This document shows positions 62,278 through 64,000 of a stretch of 64,000 nt of DNA, in pieces. Origin of the DNA: Paraburkholderia bryophila (GTDB lineage Bacteria > Pseudomonadota > Gammaproteobacteria > Burkholderiales > Burkholderiaceae). Location of the stretch: NCBI RefSeq assembly GCF_013409255.1, contig NZ_JACCAS010000002.1, positions 1,178,001 through 1,242,000 on the forward strand. Reading direction: 5' to 3'. The position numbers and the translations under genes are program-made. The notes beneath the pieces were generated by a model. That model was not told where the DNA came from. It did not search any database and was given only the letters and a program-made list of their open reading frames with translations. Within the stretch, counting starts at the first letter, position 1, and each line of letters begins with the position of its first letter.

Positions 62278-63969
62278 TTATCCGCGCCGTTTCTTCTTCA
62301 ACTCGATCGTCTCGAACAGCTCATAGTTCTGCGTCGGCGTCTGGTCCGCGCCGGGCGCGTGATAGTAGTTCATCGTGATCGTGGTCTCGCCGCCGCGCTC
62401 GCCCGGATCGTGATCGAACACCGCGATGCCGTAGCCAGTGCCGGTATCGCGCTGCGCGGACCAGATCGCGTCTTCAACCGCATCCGCGCCAGCGCGTACG
62501 AATGTGCCCGCCGTCGTGCCCGCAACCGGACGGTTCGGCCGCGTGAACAGGCGCGCTTGCGGCATGCCCGTGCCGGCGTCCACGCCGTACACGTCCAGCG
62601 GCGCGCTCGTGCCGCCGCCGCCGAGAATCAGGTGAATCGTGCCGTGGCTCGTATCGAACGTCGACGCGCCCGACGAGACCGCCGACATTACCGGCTTCGG
62701 CTGCAACGTATCGACCGGACGACCCGTCGCGATGTCGGTGCCTTTGTTGTGATTGCAACCACGCACGGGGTAGCTGCGCTCGTAGTCGTGATCGTGACCA
62801 CACAACACGAGATCCACACCGTAGCGATCGAACAATGGCAGCCATGCTTCGCGCAGGCCCTTGTCCGAGCCGTTGCCGGTCTTCGACGAACTCAGCGCGT
62901 CCTGATGCATCTGCACGACGATCCAGTCGACTTCGTTGTCCTCGGCGGCATGGCGAAGGACTCGCTCCAGCCAGCGGGTTTGCTCGCCGTCGCTATAGCC
63001 GCGTACGTACAGCGAAGTGCCGGGTTGAATCGGCGGATTGCCGGTGCTGGCGACCGGCACTAGCGGGGCCGGACCGGCGACGAAAGCGGCGGCGTCCTGA
63101 TAGACGATATCGTCCGCATCGAGCGAGATGAACAGCACCGAACTCACGCGGAAGCTGTACCAGCGGCCCTGAAAACGCGTGTGATTGTCCGGCAGCGTAT
63201 AGCGCGCGAGGTACGACGCGAGGCCCTGTTCGCCGTTGTGAAATTCGAGTTCGTGATTGCCGGGACACGGCATCCACGGACGGTTGGCCGCCGACGTCTG
63301 GCAGTTGTTGCCGAAGTCGCGCCACACATCCGGCTGATGCATCGGGTTCAGATTGGCGTAGCAGAGGTCGCCGTTAAGCAGATGGAATAGCGGCTCGAAA
63401 CGCTCGACCGCTTGCACCGCGAAACGGCTTTGCGGCGACGACAAGACCCAGCCGGTATTCGGCGTCGCGAGATCGCCGTAGCTGGTCCAGCGAAACGCAG
63501 CACGACCGCGCGGCGCGGTGCGGAAATTTGCCGTGAAAGGCTGCGCCGCGTTGCTGTCGTTCTCGGCGGTGACTTCGTATTCGTAGCTCGTGTCGGACTT
63601 CAGGTCACGCAAACGCGCGTGATACGCGAACACCACCTCGCCGTTGATGCCGTCGGTGTACGTGCTTTGCACAGCATGCACCGTGTGCTTCGTGCCACCT
63701 GCGGCGCCGAAACGCACTTGCGGCTTCACCGCTTGCGCCAGCGTCGCCCACGACACGGTGGCCTCGCTCGACGGATCGTTGCCCCACGTCAGGTGGATCT
63801 GCTCGGGCGTGCCGTCGGGCGTGCTACCCGCCGCGCGCGCCGTCGACGCGAACGTACTCGCCGCAGTGGCGAGGCTGGAGGCGCCGGCAAACTTCAAAAA
63901 CCCACGACGCGAAACGATGGAAGCGCCCTGTTCGGGAGGCACGGCATTGGCGATTTTCTTGTTCGACAT
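62278..63969 (-). CDS. Tat-exported purple acid phosphatase-like metallophosphatase
   Basis: A complete 563-residue protein. A Tat signal (SRRGFLKFAGASSLATAAST) is followed by a fibronectin-like N-terminal domain (IHLTWGNDPSSEATVSWATL) and a metallophosphatase domain with WTSYGDLATPN, LLNGDLCYANLN, CPGNHELEF, VQMHQDAL and LCGHDHDYERS, the purple acid phosphatase metal set. Tat export fits folding with metals before secretion. It would release phosphate from organic esters in the periplasm or outside. Its motifs resemble those of the cytoplasmic-looking phosphatase at 43613. Confidence 0.92.
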   Translation of the reverse strand: MSNKKIANAVPPEQGASIVSRRGFLKFAGASSLATAASTFASTARAAGSTPDGTPEQIHLTWGNDPSSEATVSWATLAQAVKPQVRFGAAGGTKHTVHAVQSTYTDGINGEVVFAYHARLRDLKSDTSYEYEVTAENDSNAAQPFTANFRTAPRGRAAFRWTSYGDLATPNTGWVLSSPQSRFAVQAVERFEPLFHLLNGDLCYANLNPMHQPDVWRDFGNNCQTSAANRPWMPCPGNHELEFHNGEQGLASYLARYTLPDNHTRFQGRWYSFRVSSVLFISLDADDIVYQDAAAFVAGPAPLVPVASTGNPPIQPGTSLYVRGYSDGEQTRWLERVLRHAAEDNEVDWIVVQMHQDALSSSKTGNGSDKGLREAWLPLFDRYGVDLVLCGHDHDYERSYPVRGCNHNKGTDIATGRPVDTLQPKPVMSAVSSGASTFDTSHGTIHLILGGGGTSAPLDVYGVDAGTGMPQARLFTRPNRPVAGTTAGTFVRAGADAVEDAIWSAQRDTGTGYGIAVFDHDPGERGGETTITMNYYHAPGADQTPTQNYELFETIELKKKRRG

Positions 63970-64000
63970 GTCTGGTATTTTTCTATCGGGGTGGAAGGAT

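Overview
The window is GC-rich chromosomal DNA of a beta-proteobacterium, most likely Paraburkholderia or Burkholderia sensu lato. This rests on base composition and on lineage-typical families: DUF4148, DUF2783 and DUF3455 proteins, a fused TRAP permease, many LysR/IclR/AraC/MocR regulators paired with small catabolic operons, and an SfnG sulfone monooxygenase. No rRNA, tRNA, CRISPR array or prophage was seen. Genus is an inference; no search was run.

Layout. 1-4.8 kb: a TRAP transporter operon (dctP, fused dctQM, VOC protein) divergent from a LacI-type regulator, with the same 14-bp word inverted in both promoters. 4.9-6.0 kb: a 24-residue membrane peptide, a decayed LysE-type exporter and the intact Lrp/AsnC regulator beside it. 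6.1-11.6 kb: an iron-type module with two Fur-like boxes, a SyrP-like dioxygenase, an MFS transporter, a nitroreductase, an unknown protein, a degenerate phosphopantetheinyl transferase and an intact one, but no NRPS. 11.7-16.1 kb: an aromatic-catabolism-type operon (MBL hydrolase, FAD monooxygenase, DUF2783, ACS-family MFS).

16.36-21.51 kb: a 5.15-kb mobile element with about 62-bp inverted ends and a 5-bp direct repeat (AGACA) outside them. It carries a receiver-histidine kinase hybrid, a polysaccharide polymerase, a frameshifted acyltransferase and an IS6-type transposase scrap. It lies between the catabolic operon and two overlapping IclR regulators, which probably once formed one divergent locus. 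23.4-28.1 kb: three overlapping genes for unknown exported proteins. 28.3-34.8 kb: a carbohydrate ABC transporter with an RpiR-type regulator and an SDR dehydrogenase. 34.8-36.0 kb: a gene-poor AT-rich gap with a nested stem structure that could be a small RNA. 36.0-38.3 kb: a secreted clan GH-A-like glycosidase with a long Pro/Thr linker.

38.4-41.5 kb: a MarR/flavin monooxygenase pair sharing twin operators, then sfnG behind a leader with a 14-codon uORF and stacked hairpins that can mask or free the ribosome site. 41.7-50 kb: a GT2 glycosyltransferase, a YbhN-like membrane protein, a metallophosphatase, a 517-residue unknown protein, two exported proteins sharing a CVGPxxYCxxYFGS tail, and a LytS/LytR two-component pair. 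50.2-64 kb: DUF3455 lipoprotein and GST, MFS with LysR, EamA exporter, AraC with a zinc-less MDR reductase, MocR with SDR plus cupin, a membrane protein, a nucleoside deoxyribosyltransferase, a glycine-zipper protein and a Tat-exported purple acid phosphatase.
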